From Acetobacteraceae bacterium (GTDB lineage: Bacteria > Pseudomonadota > Alphaproteobacteria > Acetobacterales > Acetobacteraceae), in NCBI GenBank assembly GCA_030039695.1, contig JASHVB010000087.1, forward strand, positions 1-9,264: a stretch of DNA of 9,264 nucleotides, in the 5' to 3' direction. Each line of letters begins with the position of its first letter. The stretch's first letter is position 1. The notes beneath the pieces were generated by a model. The model saw only the letters and a program-made list of their open reading frames with translations, searched no databases and was not told the origin of the DNA. Of the stretch, positions 1 to 8,439 are shown in pieces. The position numbers and the translations under genes are program-made.

Positions 1-6
1 GCGTAG

Positions 7-179
7 TCCACCGCGCCCGCAAAGTGGAAGAGGTCGAGACGTGAAGCCTCGGGGGCCAGGGACCTGACGCACGCGACAAATCTGTGTCTCGGTGTCGTAC
101 ACGCCGACCTCGCCCGCTTCGCAGCCGACATGTACTGGGTCTATCCTGACACCCAGCCCACGGGAGGAAGCGCAACATG
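7..179 (+). other. Open frame with coding-like composition, possible 3' end of a broken upstream gene
   Basis: After an in-frame TAG at 4-6 this frame stays open to a TGA at 177-179, which overlaps the next gene's ATG in an ATGA arrangement. The later part reads sensibly (…CLGVVHADLARFAADMYWVY…) and has G or C in most third positions, as in its neighbours. The only ATG in frame (130) would give just 16 residues, so if real it is the tail of a gene whose front is lost or disrupted near the window edge. I do not recognise a family. A second frame gives a stop at 42-44 after VVHRARKVEEVET, which could instead be the true end of an upstream gene. This could be chance. Confidence 0.2.
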
Positions 180-1223
180 AGCGCGACGACAACACCAATC
201 TCGCCAAGCCCGTACATACCCGTCCGCAACGACTGGCTGGCACGACGTACCGAGGCCATCCTCGAACCCGAGCTCCCGATCGTCGATCCTCACCACCATT
301 TGTGGGACCGGCCGGGCTGGCGCTACATGCTGGACGACCTGCTGGCCGACACCAACAGCGGCCACAATATCGTCGCCACCGTGTTCGTGCAGTGCCGCTC
401 GATGCACCGTGCATCCGGCCCGGACGAGATGAAGCCCGTCGGTGAGACCGAATTCGTCAACGGCGTTGCGGCAATGAGCGCCTCCGGCCAGTACGGCAAG
501 ACCAAAGTCTGTGCCGGCATCGTCGGTCACGTCGATCTGCGCCTCGGCAGCCGCGCAGCTGCAGTGCTCGAGGCGCATATCCGTGCCGGCGGCGGACGCT
601 TCCGCGGCATCCGCCACATTACCGCCTATGACGCCGACCAGACGTTGATGAATCCCGCCTACTCGCCGCCACCTGACCTGATGGCCGATCGCACGTTCCG
701 CGAAGGCTTCGCCTGCCTAGCGCCACTAAACCTCAGCTTCGATGCGTGGCTGTATCATCCGCAGATCGGCGACCTCACCGCACTGGCGCGGGCATTTCCT
801 GGCACGCATATCTGTCTGAACCATGTTGGCGGCCCGTTGGCGATCGGCGTCTATGCGGGCAAACAGCAGGAGACGTTCGCCAACTGGTCGCAATCGATCC
901 GCGCGCTGGCACACTGCCCGAACGTGGTGGTGAAACTAGGCGGCATGGCGATGCGCATCAACGGCTTCGACTTCCACGAACAAGCTGACCCGCCGTCGTC
1001 GGACGCGCTGGCTGTGGCATGGAAACCTTATGTTGAGACCTGCATCGAAGCATTCGGCGCGTCACGCTGCATGTTCGAAAGCAACTTCCCAGTGGACAAA
1101 GGTTCCTACGCCTACGCACCGTATTGGAACGCCTGCAAAATCCTTGCACGGGGCGCCAGCACGCAGGAGAAGTCCGCATTGTTTTCGGGCGCAGCCGCCC
1201 GGTTCTATCGGTTGGAACTCTAA
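177..1223 (+). CDS. Amidohydrolase family protein (Amidohydrolase_2, COG3618-like)
   Basis: A 348-residue metal-dependent hydrolase of the TIM-barrel Amidohydrolase_2 type (PF04909), related to lactonases such as 2-pyrone-4,6-dicarboxylate lactonase and fuconolactonase. It is probably cytoplasmic, as no signal peptide is visible. Family marks in order: VDPHHHLWD (residues 36-44, the metal-binding HxH after strand 1), RFRGIRH (141-147), LYHP (His194), LNHVGGP (214-220) and MFESNFPVDK (299-308). The last motif is the end-of-barrel acidic region. Many COG3618 lactonases have GSDWPV there; the ESNFPVD form with Asp307 marks a recurring subgroup. The start is supported by GGGAGG at 162-167, nine bases before the ATG. 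A broken MBL hydrolase and a VOC protein follow on the same strand, suggesting a former catabolic operon opening or hydrolysing a ring or ester substrate. The substrate cannot be named. Length is normal and no damage is visible. Confidence 0.9.
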   Translation: MSATTTPISPSPYIPVRNDWLARRTEAILEPELPIVDPHHHLWDRPGWRYMLDDLLADTNSGHNIVATVFVQCRSMHRASGPDEMKPVGETEFVNGVAAMSASGQYGKTKVCAGIVGHVDLRLGSRAAAVLEAHIRAGGGRFRGIRHITAYDADQTLMNPAYSPPPDLMADRTFREGFACLAPLNLSFDAWLYHPQIGDLTALARAFPGTHICLNHVGGPLAIGVYAGKQQETFANWSQSIRALAHCPNVVVKLGGMAMRINGFDFHEQADPPSSDALAVAWKPYVETCIEAFGASRCMFESNFPVDKGSYAYAPYWNACKILARGASTQEKSALFSGAAARFYRLEL

Positions 1224-1235
1224 GTAAACGGCCGT

Positions 1236-1370
1236 GTGCGGGCGGGGAAGGACAACAGCCACTCGGCGCGAACCATCGCGAGCATTGTGTTGCGCCACGT
1301 GCACCGCGCCAGCATGGTTTTGATCACCGACGAACGGCCCGCCTGTCGCTGGGCCGGTCCGCCGCAGTAG
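1236..1370 (+). pseudogene. Probable remnant of an IS1595-type DDE transposase
   Basis: In the gap after the amidohydrolase, one frame opening at a GTG (1236) reads 44 codons to TAG at 1368-1370. Its core (SARTIASIVLRHVHRAS, then MVLITDERPA) resembles the middle of IS1595-family transposases, where a T-[IV]-x-x-I-V stretch, a short basic/Ser segment and an L-T-D-E motif (the second catalytic Asp) occur in this order. The expected following part (the VNH-S segment and the third catalytic residue) is missing, as are the zinc ribbon and first Asp. No flanking inverted repeats were found. I infer a small internal scrap of an old insertion. The match is from memory of the family pattern, so this is tentative. 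Confidence 0.33.
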
Positions 1371-1438
1371 CCCAAGGGCTCGGACTACATCCACGTTTTT
1401 TGTGTTCATCCGTATTGAAAAAATTCGGGAGAACCACG

Positions 1439-1812
1439 ATGCAGACCCTTTCCATCGGGGACGTGACTCACCAGCATCATCGAGCGTGACGGATCATGGC
1501 GTCGCCCTCACGATACGTTCCCCGCCTATGATCCGGACGTCGACCGACGCCTGGCCATTCGCGGTGCCACTGCTGTGTCAACATCCAGTCCCGCGGACAT
1601 CGGGGGTGGTAACCGGTGATATGGTGCATCACCGGCTGCAATGGCGCGAGCCCGACTGGTCTTCCATAGTCGACCGGGATGCGAACGAAGCGGCAGCGTC
1701 GCGGCACAAATTCCTCGGTTCGCTAGCTGACACCGGCACGCTGATCCTGCCGATCCATTTCCCCACCTCAACCACCGGCCGCATTCGCGCCGATGGCAAT
1801 CGATTCCGTTAG
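1439..1812 (+). pseudogene. Disrupted MBL-fold metallo-hydrolase, large internal deletion and frameshifts
   Basis: This is the wreck of a metallo-beta-lactamase-fold hydrolase. A good start (GGGAGA at 1427-1432, ATG at 1439) opens MQTLSIGDVT. The frame then breaks near 1466-1470, best explained by a 2-base loss, and continues as TSIIERDGSWRRPHDTF and PAYDPDVDRRL to about 1562. At about 1563-1568 the sequence jumps to the family's C-terminal part (HCCVNIQSRG). It changes frame again in the G run at 1602-1606 and continues with VVTGDMVHHRLQWREPDW to SLADTGTLILPIHFP, ending at TAG 1810-1812. The late metal ligands (Asp in TGDM, His in LPIHF) are still there. The central HxHxDH metal site and well over 100 residues are absent, so no active enzyme can be made. 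The VOC gene starts 13 bases downstream, consistent with a former operon with it and the amidohydrolase. Confidence 0.8.
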
Positions 1813-1825
1813 TGGAGGCCCTGCC

Positions 1826-2227
1826 ATGCGCGAATACCGCTACGACCACGTTCACCTGCGCAGCCCCAATCCCGACGCGACCGCGCGCTTCTTCGAAGCC
1901 ATGTTCGGCGCGAGGGCGACGCGCGACGTTTATCCGCCTGGCACCCTGTATCCGGGCCAGATGCGCGTCGCGCTGCAGCTCGGCGGCCAGCGCGTGCTGA
2001 TTGCACCGCCGCATCCGCACGATCCAATGGATGACGCGCCGAAGTTTCCCTACTATGGCCTGGAACACATCGGCCTGACGGTCGACGACGTGGACGCCGC
2101 CTGCGAGGAACTCCGCCAGAAGGGCGCCGAGATCGTCATCGGTCCGCTGACCCGCGACCCTGGCACGCGGCTGGCGTTCGTTCGCGGGCCAGAAGGGATC
2201 ATGGTGGAGCTGGTGCAGCGGAGGTGA
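1826..2227 (+). CDS. VOC family (glyoxalase/bleomycin-resistance fold) protein
   Basis: A 133-residue protein of the vicinal oxygen chelate fold, built as two paired beta-alpha-beta-beta-beta units. The first begins [19 protein letters not shown] (residues 6-24), a typical VOC opening with His8/His10 as candidate metal ligand. The second begins [19 protein letters not shown] (78-96, His81). The end [14 protein letters not shown] (118-131) has the usual C-terminal Glu ligand (Glu128). A two-unit protein of this length normally acts as a homodimer. An upstream ATG at 1793 is in frame, but the ATG at 1826 is chosen because GGAGG at 1814-1818 lies seven bases before it and the protein then begins directly at the fold. 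The family covers isomerases, lyases and ring-cleaving dioxygenases; nothing here fixes the reaction. Linkage to hydrolase genes suggests a catabolic role. Confidence 0.85.
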   Translation: MREYRYDHVHLRSPNPDATARFFEAMFGARATRDVYPPGTLYPGQMRVALQLGGQRVLIAPPHPHDPMDDAPKFPYYGLEHIGLTVDDVDAACEELRQKGAEIVIGPLTRDPGTRLAFVRGPEGIMVELVQRR

Positions 2228-2256
2228 TCAAGGGTTGGACGTGGTTCGGCAGCGAC

Positions 2257-2331
2257 CCATATTGCCATCTTCCCACACTCCCGTTTTCCCATTTTGCGAT
2301 CCGCCCAATGTCCCCCGTTTCCATTTTCCAC
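2257..2331 (+). repeat. Degenerate short tandem repeat, CCCATTTT/CCCGTTTT-like, spanning the lhr start
   Basis: Between the VOC and lhr genes the sequence is a run of loosely repeated 7-9 base units: CCCATATTG, CCATCTT, CCCACACT, CCCGTTTT, CCCATTTT, then after a break CCCAATGT, CCCCCGTTT and CCATTTT. On the other strand this reads as GGGAAAA/GGGAATG-like units. The ATG chosen for lhr (2308) lies inside one unit, so the first codons of Lhr (MSPVSIF) are repeat-derived. There is no Shine-Dalgarno sequence in the run. Its origin is unclear. Similar G-rich runs of GGGAA units are known between genes in some high-GC gammaproteobacteria, and a related stretch occurs at 8332-8356. Confidence 0.5.
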
Positions 2332-5300
2332 CCCGCGGTCGCCGCGTGGTTCGACCGCACATTCTCTGCGCCCACCGCAGCGCAGGCGCAGGCATGGCCG
2401 TCGATCCAAGCCGGCAGGCACACGCTGATTGCGGCTCCCACCGGCTCAGGCAAGACGCTGGCCGCGTTCCTCGCCGCGATCGATTCGCTGGTGCGGCAGG
2501 GTGTGGCCGGTGAACTCAAAGACGAAACCCAGGTCGTCTACGTTTCGCCGTTGAAGGCGCTGTCGAACGACATCCGGCGCAACCTGGAAGCGCCGCTCGC
2601 CGGCATCGCCGCGGAACTCCACGCCCGCGGTCTGCCCGAATTTGCAATCCGCACCTGGGTGCGCACCGGGGACACACCGCCCGGCGAGCGCGAGAAGATG
2701 CGCCGCCGCCCGCCGCACATCGTCGTCACGACCCCCGAATCTCTCTACATCCTGCTCGGATCCGAATCTGGCCGCCGCATGCTCGCAACGACGCGCAGCG
2801 TGATCGTGGACGAAATCCATGCGGTCGTACCGAACAAGCGGGGCGTGCACCTGGCAGTGTCGCTTGAGCGCTTGGCTGCACTGTGCGGCGGCGGTTTGCT
2901 GCGCGTCGGCTTATCGGCGACGCAGAAGCCGATCGAGGATGTCGCCCATTTCCTGGTAGGCGCGAGTCCGGATGGCAAACAGGCCTCGCCCTGCACCATT
3001 ATCGATACAGGCCATCGCCGCGCGCGCGACATAGCGTTGGAGGTTCCTGACTCGCCACTCGACGCAGTCATGTCGGCCGAGGTGTGGACGCAAGTTTACG
3101 ACCGCCTGGTGCAGCTGATCGAAACGCATCGCACCACCCTGATCTTCGTGAACACACGCCGTATGGCAGAGCGCGTAACGCGACAGTTATCCGAGCGGAT
3201 CGGTGTGGCGCACGTCACCGCACATCACGGCAGCCTGGCAAAAGAGCAGCGGCTGGATGCAGAGCAGAGGCTGAAGGGTGGAGAGCTGAAGGCGCTGGTG
3301 GCAACAGCGTCTTTGGAGCTTGGGATCGATATCGGCGATGTCGATCTGGTGTGTCAACTTGGTTCGCCGCGGTCGATCGCAAGTTTCCTGCAACGCGTCG
3401 GCCGGTCCGGCCATGCGGTCAATGGCACCCCGAAAGGTCGCTTGTTCCCGTTGTCACGCGATGATCTGGTGGAGTGCGCGGCGATGGCGGACGGCGTTGC
3501 CCGGGGCGAACTTGACCGGCTCACGCTGCCCGACGCGCCGCTGGACGTGTTGGCACAGCAGATCGCCGCCGAAGTCGCCGCGCGCGACTGGAGCGAAGAT
3601 GCATTGTTCGCGACGATCCGCCGCGCCTGGTCGTATCGCGAGCTGTTGCGCGCGGACTTCGACGCGACAGTACAGATGCTGGCCGAAGGATTCAGCACAC
3701 GTCGCGGACGGCGCGGTGCGCTGCTGCATCATGACGCGGTGCACCACGTGCTGCGCAGCCGCCGCGGCGCGAGGCTGACCACTCTGACTGCGGGCGGCAC
3801 GATTCCCGACAACGCCGACTATCAAGTGTTGCTCGAACCCGAGAACCAGATCATCGGCTCGGTGAATGAAGACTTTGCCGTCGAGAGCATGGGCGGCGAC
3901 GTGTTCCAGCTTGGCAACACGGCGTATCGCATCCTGCGTGTCGAACGCGGCACGGTACGGGTGGAAGACGCGCACGGCGCCGCACCGACCATTCCGTTCT
4001 GGCTCGGCGAGGCGCCCGGTCGCAGCGATGAACTGTCGCAGTCCGTGTCACGGCTGCGCGCCGGAGTGGCCGACCACCTGCGGCGCGACCCCGATGGCAC
4101 GCTTGGTTGGCTAATGCAGCGAGGCATTGCCCAGCCCGCGGCTGAGCAAGTGTTGGAATATCTGGCGGCTGCCAACGCGGCGTTAGGCTGCCTACCCACC
4201 CTCGACACGATCGTGCTGGAACGCTTCTTCGACGAACTCGGCTGCATGCAGCTCGTGCTCCATTCTCCTTTCGGGAGCCGCATCAACCGCGCCTGGGGCC
4301 TCGCGCTGCGAAAGCGTTTCTGCCGCAAGTTCAATTTCGAACTGCAGGCCGCGGCAACCGAGGACAACATCGTATTGTCGCTGACCACCGCGCACAGCTT
4401 CGAGCTGGCCGAGGTCGCGCGCTATCTCAACTCCAATACCGTGCGCGAGATCCTCATCCAGGCATTGCTTGACGCGCCGATGTTCATCACCCGCTGGCGC
4501 TGGGTGGCAGGCGTTGCATTGGCATTGCCGCGGCTGCGTGGCGGCAGGAAGGTCCCGCCACAGCTTATTCGCATGGACGCCGAGGACCTGATTTCCTCGA
4601 TCTTCCCTGATCAGCTCGCCTGCGCAGAAAACCTTCTTGGCGAGCCCGAAATTCCCGACCATCCGTTGGTGCGCCAGACCATTGCCGACTGTCTAAATGA
4701 CGCGATGGACATCGCCGGCTTGGAACGCGTACTGCGCCGGATTGAGACGGGCGAAATCCAGGTGGTGGCACGGGATCTGACACAGCCCTCGCCGCTGGCG
4801 TTGGAGGTACTGACAGCGCGACCATATGCATTTCTTGACGACGCGCCGCTGGAGGAGCGCCGCACCCAGGCGGTGATGGCGCGGCGTTGGCTCGATCCCG
4901 AGTCCGCTGCTGATATCGGTCGGCTCGAGCCGGCAGCGATCGCACGCGTGCGCACGGAAGCCTGGCCCGATGCGGCGAATGCCGATGAATTGCACGACGC
5001 GTTGGTCTGGCTCGGCTACATCAGCGCCGCCGAAGCCGATGCGAGTCAGAAATGGAATGAGTGGCTCATGGCCCTCGCCCAGGACCGCCGCACGACCCGA
5101 TTGCAAACACCCGACGCCACATTATGGATCGCCGCCGAGCGCCTCCCGCAGTTCCGTGCGGTATGGCCGGATGCACAGCTGTCGCCGAAGATCGCGGCGC
5201 CCGCCGCCTACGCACACAGCTGGTCGCGCGAGGAAGCGCTGCGAGAAATCCTGCGCGGACGCCTGGAAGGCCAGGGCCCGGTCACGCTCGGCACCCTGGC

Positions 5301-6633
5301 GACGACGGTCGGTCTCGACCCCGACGACATCGCCACAACGCTGGCTGCACTGGAAGTCGAGGGATTCGCCATGCGGGGCCGCTTCTCCGCCGGTCAGAAC
5401 GTCGATGAGTGGTGTGAGCGGCGGTTGCTTGCGCGCATCCACCGCTACACCGTCAAGCACCTGCGTGCCGAAATCGAACCAGTCGCGGCACGCGACTTTC
5501 TGCGTTTCCTGTTCTCATGGCAACACGTGACTGACGATGCGCGCATAGAGGGGCCGGACTCAGTTCCGGTCGCGACCGCACAGCTGGAAGGCTTCGAAGC
5601 GCCGGCGGCGGCGTGGGAAGCGGAAATCCTGCCGGCGCGCGTTGCCGATTATGAACCCGCATGGTTGGATGATCTGTGTGTCTCCGGCCGCATCGCATGG
5701 GCACGACTGACGCCGCGCAGCGGACGCGCGAACAGCGAACGCGGCACAACGCCGGTACGTACCACACCGATCACGCTGTTGCCGCGGCGGCACGCGCCGT
5801 TCTGGTCGGCGTTATCGCCGATAACTGATGCCGTGCAACCGAGCGTGCGGGCACAGACCGTCGCCGACTTCATTCGCGACAACGGCGCGTCATTCTTCGA
5901 CGAAATCGTCGACGGCACTCGCCTGTTGCGTCCACAGGTCGAGGACGCGCTGGCCGAGCTGGTCGCGCTCGGCGTCGTCGCCTCCGATAGTTTCGTCGGA
6001 TTGCGCGTGCTGCTGGTGCCGTCGGACCAGCGGCGACCGTCCGCAAGCGGGCGCCGCCGCCGCCGTCGCACTGTCGCCTTCGGCATGGAACATGCCGGCC
6101 GTTGGGCGCTCGCGCGCCGCGGGTCAACGGCGGCTGGCGCCGACGCAACAGAGCATGCGGCCTGGTCATTGCTGCGACGTTATGGTTTGGTGTTCTGGCG
6201 GTTACTGGAACGCGAAGCGGACTGGTTGCCGCCGTGGCGCGATCTTTTGCGCGTCTATAGGCGGCTGGAAGCGCGCGGGGAAATACGCGGCGGACGTTTT
6301 GTCGCGGGATTCTCGGGCGAGCAATTTGCCTTGCCGGATGCCGTCGGGCTGTTACGTGAGACGCGGCGCAAGGGTTCACCCGGCGGTTGGATTTCTCTGT
6401 CCGCCGCCGATCCTCTCAACTTGGTCGGCATCATCACCCCGGGGCCACGGTTAGCCGCATTGACCGGCAATCGTGTGCTGTATCGCGACGGTGTGCCGGT
6501 CGCCTCGCTCGCCGGCGGCGACGTGCAGTTCCTTGAAAAGCTCGAGCCGCGCGTCGAATGGGAAGCGCGCAAAGCACTGCTGCGCGGGCCTCTGCATCTC
6601 GTGTCGCGCGCGCCAGAAGAGAGCGCAGCTTAA
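2308..6633 (+). CDS. lhr: Lhr-type superfamily 2 DNA helicase, full-length
   Basis: A 1441-residue ATP-dependent DNA helicase of the Lhr family, close to the roughly 1500 residues of full-length bacterial Lhr. It is a cytoplasmic 3'-to-5' translocase linked to DNA repair. Helicase motifs: APTGSGKT (43-50, Walker A), [11 protein letters not shown] (78-88), TTPESL (141-146), DEIH (168-171, Walker B), LSAT (202-205), LIFVNTRR (278-285), [11 protein letters not shown] (333-343) and QRVGRSGH (362-369). A DEAD_assoc-like region follows ([11 protein letters not shown], about 513-523). A winged-helix-like segment lies at about 992-1026, and a basic patch of six Arg at 1249-1254. The C-terminal half matches the extended Lhr-CTD architecture; in E. 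coli this part has been linked to uracil-DNA glycosylase activity, which I cannot confirm here. A GTG at 2224 is also in frame and would overlap the VOC stop (GTGA). The ATG at 2308 is preferred because family members start just before the FHPAVAAWF segment and the extra 28 residues are translated repeat. No frameshift or damage was seen. Confidence 0.93.
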   Translation: MSPVSIFHPAVAAWFDRTFSAPTAAQAQAWPSIQAGRHTLIAAPTGSGKTLAAFLAAIDSLVRQGVAGELKDETQVVYVSPLKALSNDIRRNLEAPLAGIAAELHARGLPEFAIRTWVRTGDTPPGEREKMRRRPPHIVVTTPESLYILLGSESGRRMLATTRSVIVDEIHAVVPNKRGVHLAVSLERLAALCGGGLLRVGLSATQKPIEDVAHFLVGASPDGKQASPCTIIDTGHRRARDIALEVPDSPLDAVMSAEVWTQVYDRLVQLIETHRTTLIFVNTRRMAERVTRQLSERIGVAHVTAHHGSLAKEQRLDAEQRLKGGELKALVATASLELGIDIGDVDLVCQLGSPRSIASFLQRVGRSGHAVNGTPKGRLFPLSRDDLVECAAMADGVARGELDRLTLPDAPLDVLAQQIAAEVAARDWSEDALFATIRRAWSYRELLRADFDATVQMLAEGFSTRRGRRGALLHHDAVHHVLRSRRGARLTTLTAGGTIPDNADYQVLLEPENQIIGSVNEDFAVESMGGDVFQLGNTAYRILRVERGTVRVEDAHGAAPTIPFWLGEAPGRSDELSQSVSRLRAGVADHLRRDPDGTLGWLMQRGIAQPAAEQVLEYLAAANAALGCLPTLDTIVLERFFDELGCMQLVLHSPFGSRINRAWGLALRKRFCRKFNFELQAAATEDNIVLSLTTAHSFELAEVARYLNSNTVREILIQALLDAPMFITRWRWVAGVALALPRLRGGRKVPPQLIRMDAEDLISSIFPDQLACAENLLGEPEIPDHPLVRQTIADCLNDAMDIAGLERVLRRIETGEIQVVARDLTQPSPLALEVLTARPYAFLDDAPLEERRTQAVMARRWLDPESAADIGRLEPAAIARVRTEAWPDAANADELHDALVWLGYISAAEADASQKWNEWLMALAQDRRTTRLQTPDATLWIAAERLPQFRAVWPDAQLSPKIAAPAAYAHSWSREEALREILRGRLEGQGPVTLGTLATTVGLDPDDIATTLAALEVEGFAMRGRFSAGQNVDEWCERRLLARIHRYTVKHLRAEIEPVAARDFLRFLFSWQHVTDDARIEGPDSVPVATAQLEGFEAPAAAWEAEILPARVADYEPAWLDDLCVSGRIAWARLTPRSGRANSERGTTPVRTTPITLLPRRHAPFWSALSPITDAVQPSVRAQTVADFIRDNGASFFDEIVDGTRLLRPQVEDALAELVALGVVASDSFVGLRVLLVPSDQRRPSASGRRRRRRTVAFGMEHAGRWALARRGSTAAGADATEHAAWSLLRRYGLVFWRLLEREADWLPPWRDLLRVYRRLEARGEIRGGRFVAGFSGEQFALPDAVGLLRETRRKGSPGGWISLSAADPLNLVGIITPGPRLAALTGNRVLYRDGVPVASLAGGDVQFLEKLEPRVEWEARKALLRGPLHLVSRAPEESAA

Positions 6634-6723
6634 CGGGAGCTCGTCATCATGCCCGCACCGGTCCCGACCATTCCCGCCAGCGCTTGATGCACAACGGACC
6701 GGCTCGGATAGCCTGCACAACAC

Positions 6724-6745
6724 CGGCCATCACGGATTATGGCCG
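6724..6745. terminator. Hairpin between convergent lhr and speE, possible two-way terminator
   Basis: A perfect 7-base inverted repeat, CGGCCAT at 6724-6730 and ATGGCCG at 6739-6745 with an 8-base loop, sits between the lhr stop (6633) and the speE stop codon, which it abuts on the minus strand. The position fits a terminator serving both convergent genes. Neither side has a run of T, so it is not a classical Rho-independent terminator. Confidence 0.35.
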
Positions 6746-7615
6746 TCACGCCCCGCCCAGTGCTTCCGCGATATACGGCGGAAGAACGAACGCGCTGACA
6801 TGCATCTCCGGTGTCCAATACCGCGTCGTTCCCAGAATACTGGAAGCGGTCGCACGCGCTCGGATTTCCGCAACCCCGACCGACGTGAGCGACGCATCCT
6901 TCGCCGCCCAGCCCAGCGTCATGAAACCGCCGACATAGGTCGGCACTGCGGCGATATAAGCGGTGACATGCGCAAAGAACTTTGCGCGCCGCACACTGGT
7001 CTCACGCAACTCCTCCGCCTGCATGAACGGCACGCCGCACTGGTTAACCACCAGACCGCGTGGTGTCAGGACGCGTGCGCAGTTCTCGTAGAATGAGTCG
7101 GTGAACAACACCTCGCCAACCCCGATGGGATCAGTCGAATCGACAATGATCACATCGAACGCCGCGTCCGGGGCGCGCTTCACATAGTCGATGCCGTCGC
7201 CGACGATCACCTCGGCCCGCGGATCGTTCCACGCGTCACCGGCGATGTTGGGCAGGAACTCCTTCGACAGACGGATCACTTCTCCGTCGATCTCGCACAT
7301 CACCGCACGCGTCACCGCTCGATGCTGCAGCACGCGGCGCAGTACACCACCATCGCCGGCACCGATGATCAGCACGTTCTCGGCCGCACCGTGCGCGAGC
7401 AGCGCCACATGCGCCAGCATCTCCTGATAGACAAACTCGTCTGCCTCGGTGATCTGGATCACGCCGTCCAGCACCATCACGCGGCCATGCGAGAAGCTCT
7501 CGAAGATGACGATGTCCTGGAAGTCACTTTGTACGCGGGCAAGTTCGCGCTTCACCAGGAAGCGCTGGCCCCAGTGGGGATACAGGGTCTCATTCAGCCA
7601 AACATCGGTGGTCAT
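6746..7615 (-). CDS. speE: Polyamine aminopropyltransferase (spermidine synthase)
   Basis: A 289-residue spermidine synthase that transfers the aminopropyl group from decarboxylated S-adenosylmethionine to putrescine, giving spermidine and methylthioadenosine in the cytoplasm. The N-terminal beta domain holds WLNETLYPHWGQ (6-17) and the substrate-entry segment LDGVIQITEADEFVYQEMLAH (49-69). The Rossmann-like methyltransferase fold follows, with VLIIGAGDGGVLR (81-93, nucleotide-binding loop; GGGDGG is commoner), CEID (107-110), VGDGIDYV (138-145) and VDSTDP (158-163), whose Asp159 and Asp162 correspond to the conserved catalytic and amine-binding Asp. The gatekeeping C-terminal part contains VPTYVGGFMTLGW (224-236). 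Length is typical. The start ATG has only a weak GAG upstream. It lies 173 bases downstream of speD on the same strand, the usual functional pair, so co-transcription is likely but translation may be separately controlled by the structured gap. Confidence 0.95.
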   Translation of the reverse strand: MTTDVWLNETLYPHWGQRFLVKRELARVQSDFQDIVIFESFSHGRVMVLDGVIQITEADEFVYQEMLAHVALLAHGAAENVLIIGAGDGGVLRRVLQHRAVTRAVMCEIDGEVIRLSKEFLPNIAGDAWNDPRAEVIVGDGIDYVKRAPDAAFDVIIVDSTDPIGVGEVLFTDSFYENCARVLTPRGLVVNQCGVPFMQAEELRETSVRRAKFFAHVTAYIAAVPTYVGGFMTLGWAAKDASLTSVGVAEIRARATASSILGTTRYWTPEMHVSAFVLPPYIAEALGGA

Positions 7616-7788
7616 GCGGCGTCTCAGTTTCTACACACCTCTCCCCGTTGCGGGGAAGAGATCCCGGAGCGATGCGACACGGGTGAGGCACGTGCCGACC
7701 GCGCAGACTCCGTGCCTGCACGCCCTACACCCCGGCGCTCGGCGCCTCGACCTTGCCCGCAAAGCGGGAGAAATGAAGCAAAAGCGGG
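7616..7788 (-). other. speD-speE intergenic region with several inverted repeats
   Basis: This 173-base gap between two functionally linked genes holds no credible gene but unusual symmetry. CCCCG/CGGGG with loop TTG lies at 7643-7655, a perfect 10-base palindrome GGCACGTGCC at 7687-7696, GGCGC/GCGCC with loop TCG at 7734-7746, and CCCGC/GCGGG with loop AAA at 7756-7768. On the minus strand the last of these comes first after the speD stop and could weaken transcription into speE, though no T run follows it. The outer two hairpins have a similar make-up, as in short intergenic repeat elements, but I cannot show that it is repeated in the genome. It may form structure in the leader of speE. 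Confidence 0.45.
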
Positions 7789-8250
7789 CTAAGCGATCAG
7801 GCCACGCCGCTGCTCGGACAGCAGCACCGAAGCAGGCAGAAATGCAGCCTTCAGCACCGGCAGTGACTCATACGGATTGCACGAACCGCACATGAAGATA
7901 TCCACCGCAGCAAAGTGGCGCTCCGGCCACGTGTGAATCGAAATGTGGCTCTCGGCGAGCACCAATACACCGCTTACGCCGCCATCGGGGCCGAAATGAT
8001 GAAAGTGGCTGTGCAGAATGGTCGCGTTCGCCGCTTCGGCCGCCTCGCGCAACGCGGCATCGATCACCAGCGGATCCGTCAGATTGCGCGCACCCCACAA
8101 GTCGACAAGCAGATGCGTACCGGCAAACTTCACGCCGTCCTTCTCGACGAAATAATCCTTCTGGGCTTCCGGCCCCTCAGACGCCTGGTTGCTGCTCGGA
8201 AGTTCCGAGACCATCCCCAGCGGATCGAGCGATGTGCTGTATCCGTCCAT
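7789..8250 (-). CDS. speD: S-adenosylmethionine decarboxylase proenzyme, short prokaryotic class
   Basis: A 153-residue pyruvoyl-dependent S-adenosylmethionine decarboxylase. It makes the aminopropyl donor used by the neighbouring SpeE. The proenzyme cleaves itself before a Ser that becomes the pyruvoyl group; here this is Glu100-Ser101 in VLAESHISIHTWPE (97-110). His106 and Cys121 in DIFMCGSCNP (117-126) fit the conserved residues for processing and proton donation. FAGTHLLVDLWG (42-53) begins the conserved fold. At 153 residues it belongs to the short SpeD/SpeH group (about 120-130 residues in Thermotoga and Bacillus), not the 264-residue E. coli type. The first 30 or so residues are a low-complexity N-terminal extension. 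A GTG at 8259 is also in frame, but the ATG at 8250 is preferred because GAAGGG lies eight bases before it, whereas it almost touches the GTG. Only weak promoter-like sequence is visible upstream. Confidence 0.94.
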   Translation of the reverse strand: MDGYSTSLDPLGMVSELPSSNQASEGPEAQKDYFVEKDGVKFAGTHLLVDLWGARNLTDPLVIDAALREAAEAANATILHSHFHHFGPDGGVSGVLVLAESHISIHTWPERHFAAVDIFMCGSCNPYESLPVLKAAFLPASVLLSEQRRGLIA

Positions 8251-8331
8251 CTCACACACCCTTCACTGCCAGCAGACGGCCTGTTGGACGCGCGCAAACG
8301 CCCCGCGCGGCATCCCCTGGGGCCAAGAAGC

Positions 8332-8356
8332 GGGGAACATGGGGAAAGGGGGCGGG
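8332..8356 (+). repeat. Short G-rich run of GGGGAA-type units
   Basis: GGGGAACAT, GGGGAAA and GGGGGCGGG follow one another in the leader region upstream of speD. On the minus strand this is a C-rich run that resembles the degenerate CCCATTTT-type repeat at 2257-2331. It is too short and degenerate to be sure that the two are related. Confidence 0.25.
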
Positions 8357-8439
8357 TCACGCAAGGGAAATTTTTCGATCAGTGCGTCCGCTTGCCTCGA
8401 TGTAACGAGTCTCGAGCCTGGGTAGGCAAACGCGCCAGC

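Noticed and set aside
141..617. 158-residue minus-strand open frame opposite the amidohydrolase
   Set aside because: Ala-rich shadow of the clearly conserved plus-strand gene.
1402..1812. 136-residue open frame from 1402, which could be called a hypothetical protein
   Set aside because: Only its second half is real coding sequence (the MBL C-terminus). The first half is out of frame with the hydrolase remnant read from 1439.
6049..6069. Run of CGC/CGT codons in lhr as a possible unstable repeat
   Set aside because: An Arg-rich stretch in this part of Lhr is expected in the family, and the frame is intact on both sides.
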